Positions 17,035 to 27,400 of a stretch of 64,000 bases of DNA are shown piece by piece (the stretch's first letter is position 1; the number at the start of each line of letters is the position of its first letter). The notes beneath the pieces were generated by a model. It had not been told where the DNA came from, searched no databases, and worked only from the letters and a program-made list of their open reading frames with translations. The stretch covers positions 62,001 to 126,000 of the forward strand of contig JAEZGH010000042.1 in NCBI GenBank assembly GCA_023417065.1, given 5' to 3'. The position numbers and the translations under genes are program-made. Source of the stretch: Bacteroidota bacterium (GTDB lineage Bacteria; Bacteroidota; Bacteroidia; Cytophagales; Cyclobacteriaceae).

Positions 17035-18018
17035 CTACAGCCTAACCGTCATTATTACCGGCTCCGTCAACGTACTGTCGTCTTTAATCTCGCCGTTGTC
17101 GTCAGTCTTATTGACATGACTGTTCGCTATGAAGTAGAAGGCATCGCCTACGATAACCCCTGTCGTCGGAATGTCAAAACCGGGAACGGAGACGGCGATG
17201 AATTCCACCCTTTGAACAGATGTGATCTGATCATCGCATTCAATTCGTACTACGCTTTCCGGGAAGGTCACATTCTGAATCCCGATGATTGAATTCTTAT
17301 GACGATAAATGCCGTCGTAGCCAATCAGCAGATAGCGGTCGCTGCGGAGCGGAGTAATTTCCATGGTTTTGAGATCAACAGATACAATACCCTTCGCGCC
17401 CGCCGTTGCTACAAGGAGACGGGTCTGATCCGGCGATAACGTGATGCCATTTGGTCTGACGATGGAACCTGATCTGACAAATTCCTCGATTGCATCGCGC
17501 GTTCTGCGTATAACATAAATCGCACCGGCATGGCTATCAGTGATATACGCATCACCCATTTGCGTCAATACAATGTCGTTGAAGACATGTCTTTTGGTTC
17601 CACTGATTTCATATTTTTTCAACAGCGATCCATCATGCAGGGAAAAGACGTATACACTGGAAATGAATTCCGCCGAATCCTTTACTGCATTGCCGCACAC
17701 CCACAGGCGCCGCGCTGTGGTATCGACCTTCATTCCAAAAATCTGATTCAACGAAACGGCAAAATCCGAAGCGCGACCCTTTTCATCAATACGAACGATT
17801 TTGCGCCTGGAAATACTGCCTACGTAAAATGACTGGCCCACGGGATCGTAGGCAATGCCTTCAGGAATAAGCCTTTGATCATTGATCCGAAAGGCTTCAG
17901 AGATATTCTTCGTTGGTATTTTTTTCGGACCGGCGCACCCTGCGATTACGAACACTGCAGCCAGTACCAGGAAACTTACGATTCGTTGTTGCCAGCCCTG
18001 CGGATCAGAAACCGTCAT
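17035..18018 (-). CDS. Lipoprotein with SMP-30/gluconolactonase-like beta-propeller
   Basis: The start is placed at 18018 (an adjacent ATG at 18021 is equally possible), giving 327 residues; longer N-terminal extensions would read through the upstream gene and lack sense. A lipoprotein signal LVLAAVFVIAGC places the lipidated Cys at 28. The body shows repeated propeller phrases: LIPEGIAYDPVGQSFYVGSI, RPNGITLSPDQTRLLVATA, and GIVSVDLKTMEITPLRSD. The family includes calcium-dependent sugar lactonases and strictosidine synthase-like proteins. It overlaps the end of the 1673-aa gene by 14 bases on the same strand, so the two are translationally coupled. Its 3' end abuts the convergent deacetylase gene with one base between. 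The substrate is unknown. Confidence 0.8.
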   Translation of the reverse strand: MTVSDPQGWQQRIVSFLVLAAVFVIAGCAGPKKIPTKNISEAFRINDQRLIPEGIAYDPVGQSFYVGSISRRKIVRIDEKGRASDFAVSLNQIFGMKVDTTARRLWVCGNAVKDSAEFISSVYVFSLHDGSLLKKYEISGTKRHVFNDIVLTQMGDAYITDSHAGAIYVIRRTRDAIEEFVRSGSIVRPNGITLSPDQTRLLVATAGAKGIVSVDLKTMEITPLRSDRYLLIGYDGIYRHKNSIIGIQNVTFPESVVRIECDDQITSVQRVEFIAVSVPGFDIPTTGVIVGDAFYFIANSHVNKTDDNGEIKDDSTLTEPVIMTVRL

Positions 18019-21000
18019 CATCAGCCGGAGGCGGTTGCTGTTGCCGCTGCTGAGGCTCCACAACAGGTAATTCCTGAATATTCTCCTCATCATCTTCCTG
18101 CTCATCCTTGTCGCGTTTTTGTTTCTTCTTGCGCTCTCGTTTTTCAGGTTGTTGCTGCGGCTGCCGGCGTGATCCATCTTCCGTATCTACCTCGTTCTGC
18201 GGCTGCTGGTTCTGGCTTGGTGCATTGTCAGGAACAATCACCGGAACATATGGCGTGGCATCATCGCGAATTGCAGGCGCAGCCTCATGCAGACTGTAAG
18301 GTACGTCAATTCCGTAATAGTTCTTCCGGAAGCGGTTTATAAACGATAGTGTCTCTTCCTCGCTTCCTGGAATAAAGGCTACTTCGCCAATCTTTGCCTT
18401 GCCGGCATTTGTTCTCTTGCTGATAATCGCATTAAAAGCATCGTCAGAAGAATGTACAAGCAGACGATTGTCCTCGAAACCAAAGTAATACCACGCCTCC
18501 GGCGATGCCTTGAAGAACACGTGAAATACCGGGCCCCCATCTTCATTTCGACGAATCTCCATAAACCCTTCAAAGCCCCCATTAATGTCGTGCTTCAGAA
18601 TGTTCGAAACCCCGAGCTTGCCCTCACTGTAAAATGCTTTTCGCTCGGCAGACCATTTAAGCTGAACATTTGAAAACGCTATGGGTTTTGCAAGCTGCGG
18701 CAGCGTTCCCAGCGACACATAACCTTGCTGTGATAACTTTTCGTACTCCTGAACAGCACGCTCACCAACGAGATCTGCAATCTTGTACAACAATTCTGTA
18801 GGCTCGCCAAGACCTTCATCGGCACCTTCATTTTGAATGACCTCCTGAATTGTTTTTGCCATCAGGTCAAGGGCTGCTGAAGGAACGGCACAGTCGAGCA
18901 AAATGAAGGTGTTCATTCCGAATTCATTCTTCTCAAGATTACCCTGGCCAATCGCCGAACCCTTGACGTTGAAATCCTTTAATCCGCGAATCAGATTGAT
19001 CTGACCTTCGAAGCGAACCAGGCGTTTTGCATCATCATACGCGAACACCTTTCCTGAAAGCTTCCGGCCTCGCGCCTTCTCGATATCTTCGATTCTGAAT
19101 TCCCGCGAAGCCGTGTCATAGTGAAGTGTTCCACTGGGCACAAACAGATCTTCATCGTCGATATCTTTCTTCTTCGTAGCAAACGTTGAATACAGGTCGC
19201 CCTTGTCAGTGAAGTGCAGACCGGCGTTAATGCGATCACCATCCTCTGTAACTGCGTTATCAAAATCAACTTCAACGTCCGTCTCATCACCTGTCTGTTG
19301 ATATGCTATCCACGATGTTTTCTCGTCAAGATTCTTAATATCAAGCTTAATATAACCCTTCAGCTCCAGCGCAGGCCGGGTCGCATACATAGTCATATCA
19401 CCTTTGTAAAACATTCCTGCACCAAGTACCAGCATCTCACTATCCGACACAGCTCCGGTGCCCACCGTCTGCATCGCTGCAGTAGTCTGACGACGCTTCG
19501 ATGCGCGACGCGATCTTTCTTCCTCCGTAATTGGCTCCAGGTGAAAGTCTGTCATTTTGATCGCAAACGTGTCGTTCAGGAAGTTGACGTACTGGTACGT
19601 GGCGTATCCTGAAAACTCTTTGCGCGATTTAATATCGACGACACCTTCAGTGAGGCGGTGGTACGCATTCAACGTATCGAGAATGATCGTCGTATTCTTC
19701 AACGTTCCGATCTTTGCGTTCTCAAGAATCAACACCTCATTGTTCTCAGGCGTAATCATCGCATCCGCCACGATGATATACGGAATCCCGCTTACCTTCA
19801 GCTCCTGTGTCTTGAGATCATACACAGCTTCTTCTGCATTAAATCGGAGCGAGTCAAGATCTTTCCGTGTGGTATAGAAGTATGAATCATCCAGAGGTTG
19901 CCCCGGATCTCGTTTCATGGTGATCTTTTGTGCAGTCACATCCCATCTCATAGTTGAGATTGACGTCTTGAATTGCGCGAAAGGAAAATCAATCGCCGCA
20001 ACACCCACTACTTCCGGACTGATCTCAGCGTAGTTCTCTTCGAGATTGAATCGCATCCGCACATCGGTACCTGTTAGCAGCGGCTTCTCCGGATCTTCGG
20101 AGTTCACCCTGTACCGCGCATGACGGGCGCCAAATTCTTTCCCGCTGAAGTTCATGTAGCGGGATACTAGTTCCGTACCGCGGCTTTCGAACTTACCGGC
20201 ACCTCCAACACCGTCTTTGGAAATGGTGAGCGTTCCGCGCATCTGCGCAGTGGAGTTATAAAATTCGAAGGGAGCATTGAGGTTTTTCAAACGCATCTTA
20301 TCCTCCTTCGGATACCACTTCATATCGAAGTTTGGAAGCTTTGCCTGCGGAAAGAGTACCGATCCAAATTGTTTCTCCTCAATCTGCGCGAGTTCACCGC
20401 GTGCCAGCACCGAATCCGGATAATAAATAAAATCAGTCGACGACAGGGTTGCCGCCAAATACGAGATCGATCCGTTACCACGCAAACCTCTGTTGTTCAT
20501 GGTAAGCGATCCTGACATTCGGCCATCGCCCTTGTATAGCTGATATCCGCCCTGCGGAATGTTGTGAGTAAACCCGAGCGACTTATCGGGTTGTGTTCGC
20601 AGCCTTTCCTTGAAATTCGGAAACATCCCTGTGGATATAAATGTCCCTTCAAAGTTAATGGACGCCGGATCGGCGTCGTTCAGACTATCAAGCTTGAACG
20701 GGGGCACGACAAAAAACACGGAACGGTCGTATGCCCCTGATAAAACCTCAGGACGATCAAAGTATATCACCCCGCCACTGCTTGCATCCAACCGAGGATA
20801 CCCGGGATTCTTGACAGTACCCGACTTATTACTTCCGCGGCTGATAAACAGCGTACCCGAAGAACTCGAGCCATCAATACCTCCGACAGATGCAGCTGAA
20901 GAGTCAACACTTACCATTGAGTTATTGACTTTTCTGCGGACTACCTGTCCGCGTGCATTTTTCTCCAGCACGAAAAAGTTAATAGAGTCAATGTGTTGGA

Positions 21001-23026
21001 GATTGATAAAAAAGCTGTCGTAATTGAGCATAAAGCCCCTCCCGCTGATTTCGAAGTTTCCCGCATTTATCGTTCCGTCAAACTCGATGTCGCGATTCCG
21101 CAGCAAGGTTACGATGCTGTTCTTTGGCGTGATGCGCACGTTAAGAGAATCACTGACCTTAAACTCCTCAACCCCTCTGACGGTCATGTAACCCTGGTTG
21201 TAGTTGAACGACGCATTGGAGGCGCTATCGGTCACCGAGAGGATCTTAAGGTTATCAAAGTCCATTTCTCCACGGGCGCCCTGATATAACAGAAGGAGTT
21301 TCTTCTTGACTTTAATATGATCGGTCTTAGTGTTGTAAGTAAGCAGGCCTTTCTCCGCAAGGAATTCAACTGCAGCTTTCACGTCACGCATCTGAAGGTT
21401 ATTCCCGACGGAAAGGTCGCCGGAATACAATTCGGTAACATTGTTACGAAGGCAATAACTTGCAATCAATGCCACCGGATGGAACGGGAAGCCGTGTCCT
21501 TTTAACAGGCGATAGTCGTCCTGATCGAAGTAATCAGCAGATTCGATAACGACGGGAACCGTATTTCGTGCTCCATCGATTTCAATGTTCATGCTGTCGG
21601 TGTGGAGATCCCATTTGATAACATCAGCAGCAAAGTCGATGTTGAAGTACGAGGATGAATACGGCGTATGTTTCATTCCGCCTCTGTCCTTCCGGATAGT
21701 GATCCGATGTATTGAATCACCCCTGGACTCATACCTGAAACGAACCCGGGGGTGGCTTATAGAGTCGCTGCCGTGGAAGATCGCCACCTCCGATTGTTGT
21801 GACTGAACGGTGGATTCGGTGAACGTGATTTCGGGTGCGCGTGCCACAAGTCTGCGTTGCCCCTTAAACCATATCTCTACCCTGGAGTTTTCTCCACTCA
21901 CTGACGCACCGCTGATTCGGTTGCCGGTAAGTGCAAATCCACCCGTATAGCGAACATTCTCATCGGCGATTCCCTCCAGGGCAAGTGTACTTTGGAACGA
22001 CTTAAACCTCGGATAGGTAGCGAGTACCGAGTCTTTTCGCGCCTCCGACTTATATTCAAAAACCCCGGGGATATAACCGGGTGTCTTGCCTTTGTAGTTA
22101 AGTTTTGCGAGGTCGGAACGAAACTCGGGCTTGTTTACCTTGAAGTGATACGTGGTGATCTCACAGTCAACCACATCGGGAGGCAACCCAGCTGCTGACC
22201 AATCGAACGTGCCTTGCTCGCCGACAAAAAGGTTGTCGCGGAAACCAAAAACACCCTTTGAGTTTTTCAAAAACACGGAATCATATCGCGTCACGAAATT
22301 CAGGGAGATTCGCTCAAAGCGGATTACGGCACCCTCAACCACGGGCGGAGGCGGCGGGTTCATCCACAGTGGAGCCTCGGCGAAATAATCGGGAGCCGGG
22401 TCGTTATCGTCGGGCCATGATGATGAAGCGTCGTCGTCGGGCCAGGCATCGTTGGTGTTGTTACTGTCTGAATCCTCGTAATTCGTATCGTCGTCAAAGG
22501 ACGCGCCGAGGGGTATACCCTGTACCGGCTCTATGAAATCAAACGTATAGCTGTCGTCCCGGGCGTACAGGCGGAAGGATTTGTCATAATGCAGGGCGTG
22601 ATGTTGAAAGAAGGTGCGGCTGACCTTCAGAAACTGCTGAACACGGGCCGGCGTCTCGTTTTCGATTACCTTACCCGCAACGACAAAGAAGCCCGCGAGT
22701 TGGGTAGCGCTTGCATTTTCGATCATCACGGCATTGGCGACGGCACCCAGGTAATTTGCCACATGCGGCCTCAGGGCGAATTTCTTTCGCTTAAGCTGGC
22801 GGACCTGCCGCTGTACAACTAATTGTTGTTCAAGAGGCAAGCGGCTCCAGGCCGACTCGAAATCCGCCGACACCGCCAGCGCATCTGCATTCTTGGTCTT
22901 CTCAAGGGCAAGCCGGACACTGTCCTGAAACGGAGCAGGGACCATATTTGCAGCCTGATTTTGAGCAAATACGGGCGCAGCCAGAACCAGTAGGAATATC
23001 CAGCAATATGAAAGATGGCACTTCAC
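18005..23026 (-). CDS. Giant exported beta-rich protein of unknown function (1673 aa)
   Basis: I do not recognise a family. A signal peptide covers residues 1-21 (LVLAAPVFA then Q). A helical region of about 150 residues follows, then an Asp/Asn/Ser/Trp-rich acidic linker at about 172-232 containing two WPDD phrases and a run of five prolines. From about 235 to 1580 the sequence is a long series of short alternating strands, with recurring phrases such as FEGTFISTGMF, MRGTLTISKDG, LSGKVFAYDDAKRLVRFEGQ and GRMSGSLTMNNRG. This pattern resembles repetitive beta-sheet scaffolds, such as beta-helices or AsmA/LptA-like jelly rolls, but no motif settles it. The last 85 residues are Gln/Pro/Lys/Glu-rich low complexity. 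It should be periplasmic or outer-membrane associated. It is coupled to a propeller lipoprotein downstream. Confidence 0.75.
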   Translation of the reverse strand: MKCHLSYCWIFLLVLAAPVFAQNQAANMVPAPFQDSVRLALEKTKNADALAVSADFESAWSRLPLEQQLVVQRQVRQLKRKKFALRPHVANYLGAVANAVMIENASATQLAGFFVVAGKVIENETPARVQQFLKVSRTFFQHHALHYDKSFRLYARDDSYTFDFIEPVQGIPLGASFDDDTNYEDSDSNNTNDAWPDDDASSSWPDDNDPAPDYFAEAPLWMNPPPPPVVEGAVIRFERISLNFVTRYDSVFLKNSKGVFGFRDNLFVGEQGTFDWSAAGLPPDVVDCEITTYHFKVNKPEFRSDLAKLNYKGKTPGYIPGVFEYKSEARKDSVLATYPRFKSFQSTLALEGIADENVRYTGGFALTGNRISGASVSGENSRVEIWFKGQRRLVARAPEITFTESTVQSQQSEVAIFHGSDSISHPRVRFRYESRGDSIHRITIRKDRGGMKHTPYSSSYFNIDFAADVIKWDLHTDSMNIEIDGARNTVPVVIESADYFDQDDYRLLKGHGFPFHPVALIASYCLRNNVTELYSGDLSVGNNLQMRDVKAAVEFLAEKGLLTYNTKTDHIKVKKKLLLLYQGARGEMDFDNLKILSVTDSASNASFNYNQGYMTVRGVEEFKVSDSLNVRITPKNSIVTLLRNRDIEFDGTINAGNFEISGRGFMLNYDSFFINLQHIDSINFFVLEKNARGQVVRRKVNNSMVSVDSSAASVGGIDGSSSSGTLFISRGSNKSGTVKNPGYPRLDASSGGVIYFDRPEVLSGAYDRSVFFVVPPFKLDSLNDADPASINFEGTFISTGMFPNFKERLRTQPDKSLGFTHNIPQGGYQLYKGDGRMSGSLTMNNRGLRGNGSISYLAATLSSTDFIYYPDSVLARGELAQIEEKQFGSVLFPQAKLPNFDMKWYPKEDKMRLKNLNAPFEFYNSTAQMRGTLTISKDGVGGAGKFESRGTELVSRYMNFSGKEFGARHARYRVNSEDPEKPLLTGTDVRMRFNLEENYAEISPEVVGVAAIDFPFAQFKTSISTMRWDVTAQKITMKRDPGQPLDDSYFYTTRKDLDSLRFNAEEAVYDLKTQELKVSGIPYIIVADAMITPENNEVLILENAKIGTLKNTTIILDTLNAYHRLTEGVVDIKSRKEFSGYATYQYVNFLNDTFAIKMTDFHLEPITEEERSRRASKRRQTTAAMQTVGTGAVSDSEMLVLGAGMFYKGDMTMYATRPALELKGYIKLDIKNLDEKTSWIAYQQTGDETDVEVDFDNAVTEDGDRINAGLHFTDKGDLYSTFATKKKDIDDEDLFVPSGTLHYDTASREFRIEDIEKARGRKLSGKVFAYDDAKRLVRFEGQINLIRGLKDFNVKGSAIGQGNLEKNEFGMNTFILLDCAVPSAALDLMAKTIQEVIQNEGADEGLGEPTELLYKIADLVGERAVQEYEKLSQQGYVSLGTLPQLAKPIAFSNVQLKWSAERKAFYSEGKLGVSNILKHDINGGFEGFMEIRRNEDGGPVFHVFFKASPEAWYYFGFEDNRLLVHSSDDAFNAIISKRTNAGKAKIGEVAFIPGSEEETLSFINRFRKNYYGIDVPYSLHEAAPAIRDDATPYVPVIVPDNAPSQNQQPQNEVDTEDGSRRQPQQQPEKRERKKKQKRDKDEQEDDEENIQELPVVEPQQRQQQPPPADDDGF

Positions 23027-23136
23027 GTGAACAAAACCCTGAAATTCGGAAATAATGGGTAAATAAGCTAAACGGCTTCACCGACCTTAACGAAGATGTA
23101 ATAAAAAACGTGTTTCCGCGGGCGAATGTTGGCGCG

Positions 23137-24396
23137 TTATTTCTCAAGGACCGTCTCGCTGGTGTGCCTTACCGGAAGGGAAATAATGAATGTTGACCCT
23201 TCGCCCACCTTACTTCGTGCGGAGATAAATCCGCTGTGCTGCTCAACAATCTTCTTGCACAGGGCCAGGCCTATCCCGGTACCCTCGAATTCAGAGTTCC
23301 GATGCAAGCGCTTGAACATTCCGAAAATCTCTTCGGCATAGCGTTGATCGAATCCAATTCCGTTGTCTTCAATAAAAATCCTGCAGTAACTTTTTGAAAC
23401 CTGGTCGCTCCATATCTGATTCTTATTCCCCGACTCGGCCTTGATCCGGATTGCCGGAGGTGTTTCCTTCTTGCTATACTTCAGCGCGTTGGAAATCAGG
23501 TTCTGGAAAAGAGGTTTAATCAAACCAGGGTTGACCTGAAGCCGGGGCAGGTGCGATACCTCAATTAACGCAGCACGCATTTTAACCTCGTCATCCATGT
23601 CGTGGATAACCTCCCCTACAATTTTGTTGAGATCACTTTCGACGAATTCAACCTTTTCCGACGATATCTTGGAGAAGGTCAGGATGTCGGTGATAAGATT
23701 CTGCATTCGCTCCGCCGCCTTCTGGATACGGAAAATGTTAGCCTTCCCATCTTCATCGAGGATCTCATTGTACTTAACGTACAGCCGGTCACTGAAGGTT
23801 CTGATCTTGCGGAGAGGTTCCTGCAAGTCGTGCGAAGCCATAAACGCAAAGCGATCCAGATCCTTGTTCGCCGATTCAAGACTCGCGATGTTCTCCAGCA
23901 GCTGCCGGTTGAGCTGCTTTACCTTCTCTTCCGACGCCTTCCGTTCCTGTATTTCAAGTTCAAGATTCTTGTTGATCGACACCAGTTTCTTCTCCTGCGA
24001 AATCAACTGAACATTCTTACGGTAAAGTTCTATAAGTACCGAAACCTTGGCACGAAGTACCTGCGGATTGATCGGCTTATAGATGTAATCAACGGCGCCG
24101 GCCTGATAGCCTTTGTACATATTTTCGTCGCCGTAGTTGTTCGCCGTAATAAATATGATGGGAATGTGTTTAAGCTTTTCGCGTTCGTAAATCAGCGACG
24201 CTGTTTCGAAGCCGTTGAGATTCGGCATCTTCACATCCATCATGATCATGGCGAAATCATGTTCATTCAACAAAACTTTCAATGCCTGACGTCCAGAGGT
24301 GGCTTTCACCAACGTGTAGCCATCGGGTTCAAGGATCGTCTCTATTGAAAGGAGATTGTCCTCCCGGTCATCAACAATAAGAATCTTCGGCTGCAT
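23137..24396 (-). CDS. Response regulator-histidine kinase fusion (REC-HisKA-HATPase)
   Basis: The 419-residue cytoplasmic protein begins with a receiver domain (1-125): acidic pocket VDDRED, phospho-acceptor Asp54 in MMDVKMPN, and Lys107 in YIYKPINP. A coiled coil at about 130-185 leads to a kinase core with His189 in FMASHDLQEPLRKI. The ATPase domain has FQNLISNALKYSK (N box), DNGIGFDQRYAEEIF (G1) and GTGIGLALCKKIV (G2). The REC-first order suggests that phosphorylation of the receiver controls the kinase. It lies 11 bp downstream of the 2143-aa hybrid kinase gene on the same strand, so the two are surely co-transcribed and may exchange phosphate. There is no DNA-binding output domain. Confidence 0.93.
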   Translation of the reverse strand: MQPKILIVDDREDNLLSIETILEPDGYTLVKATSGRQALKVLLNEHDFAMIMMDVKMPNLNGFETASLIYEREKLKHIPIIFITANNYGDENMYKGYQAGAVDYIYKPINPQVLRAKVSVLIELYRKNVQLISQEKKLVSINKNLELEIQERKASEEKVKQLNRQLLENIASLESANKDLDRFAFMASHDLQEPLRKIRTFSDRLYVKYNEILDEDGKANIFRIQKAAERMQNLITDILTFSKISSEKVEFVESDLNKIVGEVIHDMDDEVKMRAALIEVSHLPRLQVNPGLIKPLFQNLISNALKYSKKETPPAIRIKAESGNKNQIWSDQVSKSYCRIFIEDNGIGFDQRYAEEIFGMFKRLHRNSEFEGTGIGLALCKKIVEQHSGFISARSKVGEGSTFIISLPVRHTSETVLEK

Positions 24397-24407
24397 GGAT
24401 GATCAGA

Positions 24408-27400
24408 TTATTTACAGAACCATAATCTCATAAGAGACAACAGTTGATCAATCTTAAGGGGTTTGGTGATATAATCTGAAGCACCGGCTTCGATGCATTT
24501 CTGACGATCGCCCTTCATCGCCTTGGCGGTAACCGCAATAATCGGCAACGAACTGTTCTTATGCTCCCGGCGAATCTTCTGGGTGGTTTCGTAACCATCC
24601 ATTTCAGGCATCATGATATCCATCAGGACCATGTCGATTTTCGGATTTTCATTCAGCAGCTGTATCGCTTCCTTTCCACTCTCAGCTGTAATAACATTAA
24701 TATTGAAACGCTCAAATACAGTAGTGAGTGCAAAAAGATTCCGGACGTCATCGTCGACCACGAGTATATTCTTATTGCTAAGAATATCTTCCTGATTCCG
24801 GATGTTCTCGATGATGCGCCGCTTTTCATGCGCAAGCTCCTTGTAATCAATATGAAGCTGGCTCACCGTCTCTTCAAGCAGTTGCTCGATTGAGTTTGCT
24901 CCTTTAAGCAATACCGCGTTGGAATTGCCGTTGATTTGATTCATCTCAGTTTTACTGAAATCACGCGCCGAATAAACAATTACCGGCGTGTGATCCCTTT
25001 TCCTCCGTGCCACCTGTTTAATCATATCTGCACCCGACATGTCAGGAAGGGAATAATCAAGGATGATGCAATCATAATCTCGACCTTCGATAGCTTCGAG
25101 CGCCGACGCAGCGGTATCGTATATCTCAACGTCGATACAATCGTCCTTCAGCATCTTGACAATTTGAGAAGAGTCTATCTCATTGTCTTCAACCACGACC
25201 ACCTTCTTGGTTTTACGGTTGAAGCTGCGAACCATGTCATCGAGCAACTCGTCAAGCGCCGCGGATTCCAATGGCTTAAGCAGGAAGCTTCGCGCGCCGC
25301 GTTTCAGGGCAAGCGAACGATTCTCCTCACCGGAAACCACGTGAATCGGAATGTGACGATAGTTCAGATCATTACGAAGCAGATCGAGTATTTTCCAGCC
25401 GCTGGTATCCGACAGCTTAACATCTAACGTTATGCCTATCGGCGTGAACCGGTTGATGAACTCAAAAACTTCAAGGTAGTTGGTGGCAACCACGGCCTTG
25501 AGTCCCTTCTCATGCGCCCTGTCGATAATAATTTTCGCAAAGCGGAAGTCGTCTTCCACCACCAATACGATGTGATCAGAGATCGTGAAATTATTTCGGT
25601 CATCGCCGGCTTCATTCAGCATTTCATTCACGAGCTCCAGGCTGCGATTGTCGCCGCCTTCATTGGTGGAGCGAAGCGATCCGAGAAGTGAATTGATGTT
25701 CTCATCGTCCTCATTGTTCTTTTGCAGCTGCTGAATCACCTTTATGCTTTCCGATGTCTCGCGACTCATGACAGGTGAGAATCCTTCAAGCGGAAGGAAC
25801 AACGTGAATGTGCTTCCGTGACCGGGAATACTTTCCAGTTCGATGTTTCCGCCAAGCAGTTCTGCGAGACCGCGGCTGATAGAAAGCCCAAGTCCCGTCC
25901 CGCCGTACTTGCGGCTTGTTGACCCTTCAGCCTGCTGGAATGCTTCGAATATGATCATCTGCTTTTCAGGCGGAATCCCTATCCCGGTATCACTAATCGA
26001 AAAGCCAATGACATTGCGTGCTGAATCAAGCGTAGGCAGTCCCGGCTTCCATTGATTCCTCGCCGCATGGAAAATCTTCAGACGCACCTCTCCTTTCTCA
26101 GTGAACTTAAATGCATTCGACAAAAGATTTTTCAAAATCTGGTTCAGGCGCTGGATATCGGTATCCATCGTTGACGGCAGCGACGAATCAACTTCAATCT
26201 GGAATCGCAGGTTCCGCGCCTCCGAGATGGGCTTGAAGGTCGTTTCCACGAAACTGGCAATTTCAGCAATCGGAACACTTGACACGTTCGCAGAAATAAA
26301 CCCCGATTCGATTTTGGAGAGATCGAGAATGTCGTTGATCAGTTGAATCAGGTCATCGCCGCACGAGTGAATTGTTTTCGCATACCGTATTTGCTTTTCA
26401 TTGAGGTTACCCTCGGCGTTTTCATATAACTGCTGCGCAAGAATCAGCAACGAGTTAAGCGGCGTCCTCAACTCATGCGACATATTTGCAAGGAATTCCG
26501 ACTTGTACTTCGACGTCAGCGTCAACTGTTCGGCCTTTTCTTCGAGCGACTTGCGGGCCTCTTCCACTTCCTTGTTCTTGGCCTCCACCTCTTCTTTCTG
26601 CTTCGCCAGAAGCAGCGCCTTATCCTGAAGCTCGTCGTTGGTCCTGCGCAATTCTTCCTGTTGAACTTTAAGTTCGCTGGCCAAAGATTGCGATTGCGCG
26701 AGCAGCTCCTCTGTACGCGTATTGGTTTCGATGGTATTCAACACAATACCGATACTTTCCGTCACCTGACTGAGAAAGTCGATATGTGTTTCGCTGAGGT
26801 CATCAAGTGACGCCAGCTCAATGACGGCTTTCACATTGTTCTCAAACAATACGGGCAGAATAATCAGATTTGACGGCTTCACTTTGCCAAGACCTGAATT
26901 TATTTTGATGTAACCCTGCGGAACATTTGTGATGAGGATTTTTTCCTTTTCGAACGCGCACTGTCCAACAAGGCCCTCGCCAATAGCGAATTCTTTGGGT
27001 ACATTCTTTTCTTCCTTGTAGGCATAAGCTGCAAACAGACGGAGTTTGAATTCGGTTGAATACTCGCTTTGCTTGAGGATGTAGAAGGCGCCGAAGTGCG
27101 CATTGACAACCTCCGCCAACTCCGACAGGATGCGCTTTGAAACAGTATCGAGGTCGCGTTGGCCCTGCAACATTTGTGTGAACTTCGCCAGGTTAGACTT
27201 CAGCCAGTCCTGCTCCTGATTCCTCAATGTCGTCTCACGGAGGTTCGCAATCATCTGGTTGATCGTATCCTTGAGGGCCTCCACCTCGCCTTTGGCCTCC
27301 ACGCGGATAGTCCTTGACAAGTCGCCTTTCGTTACAGCTGAAGCAACCTCTGAGATGGAACGTACCTGGGTTGTTAGGTTTTGTGCGAGCTGGTTTACGT

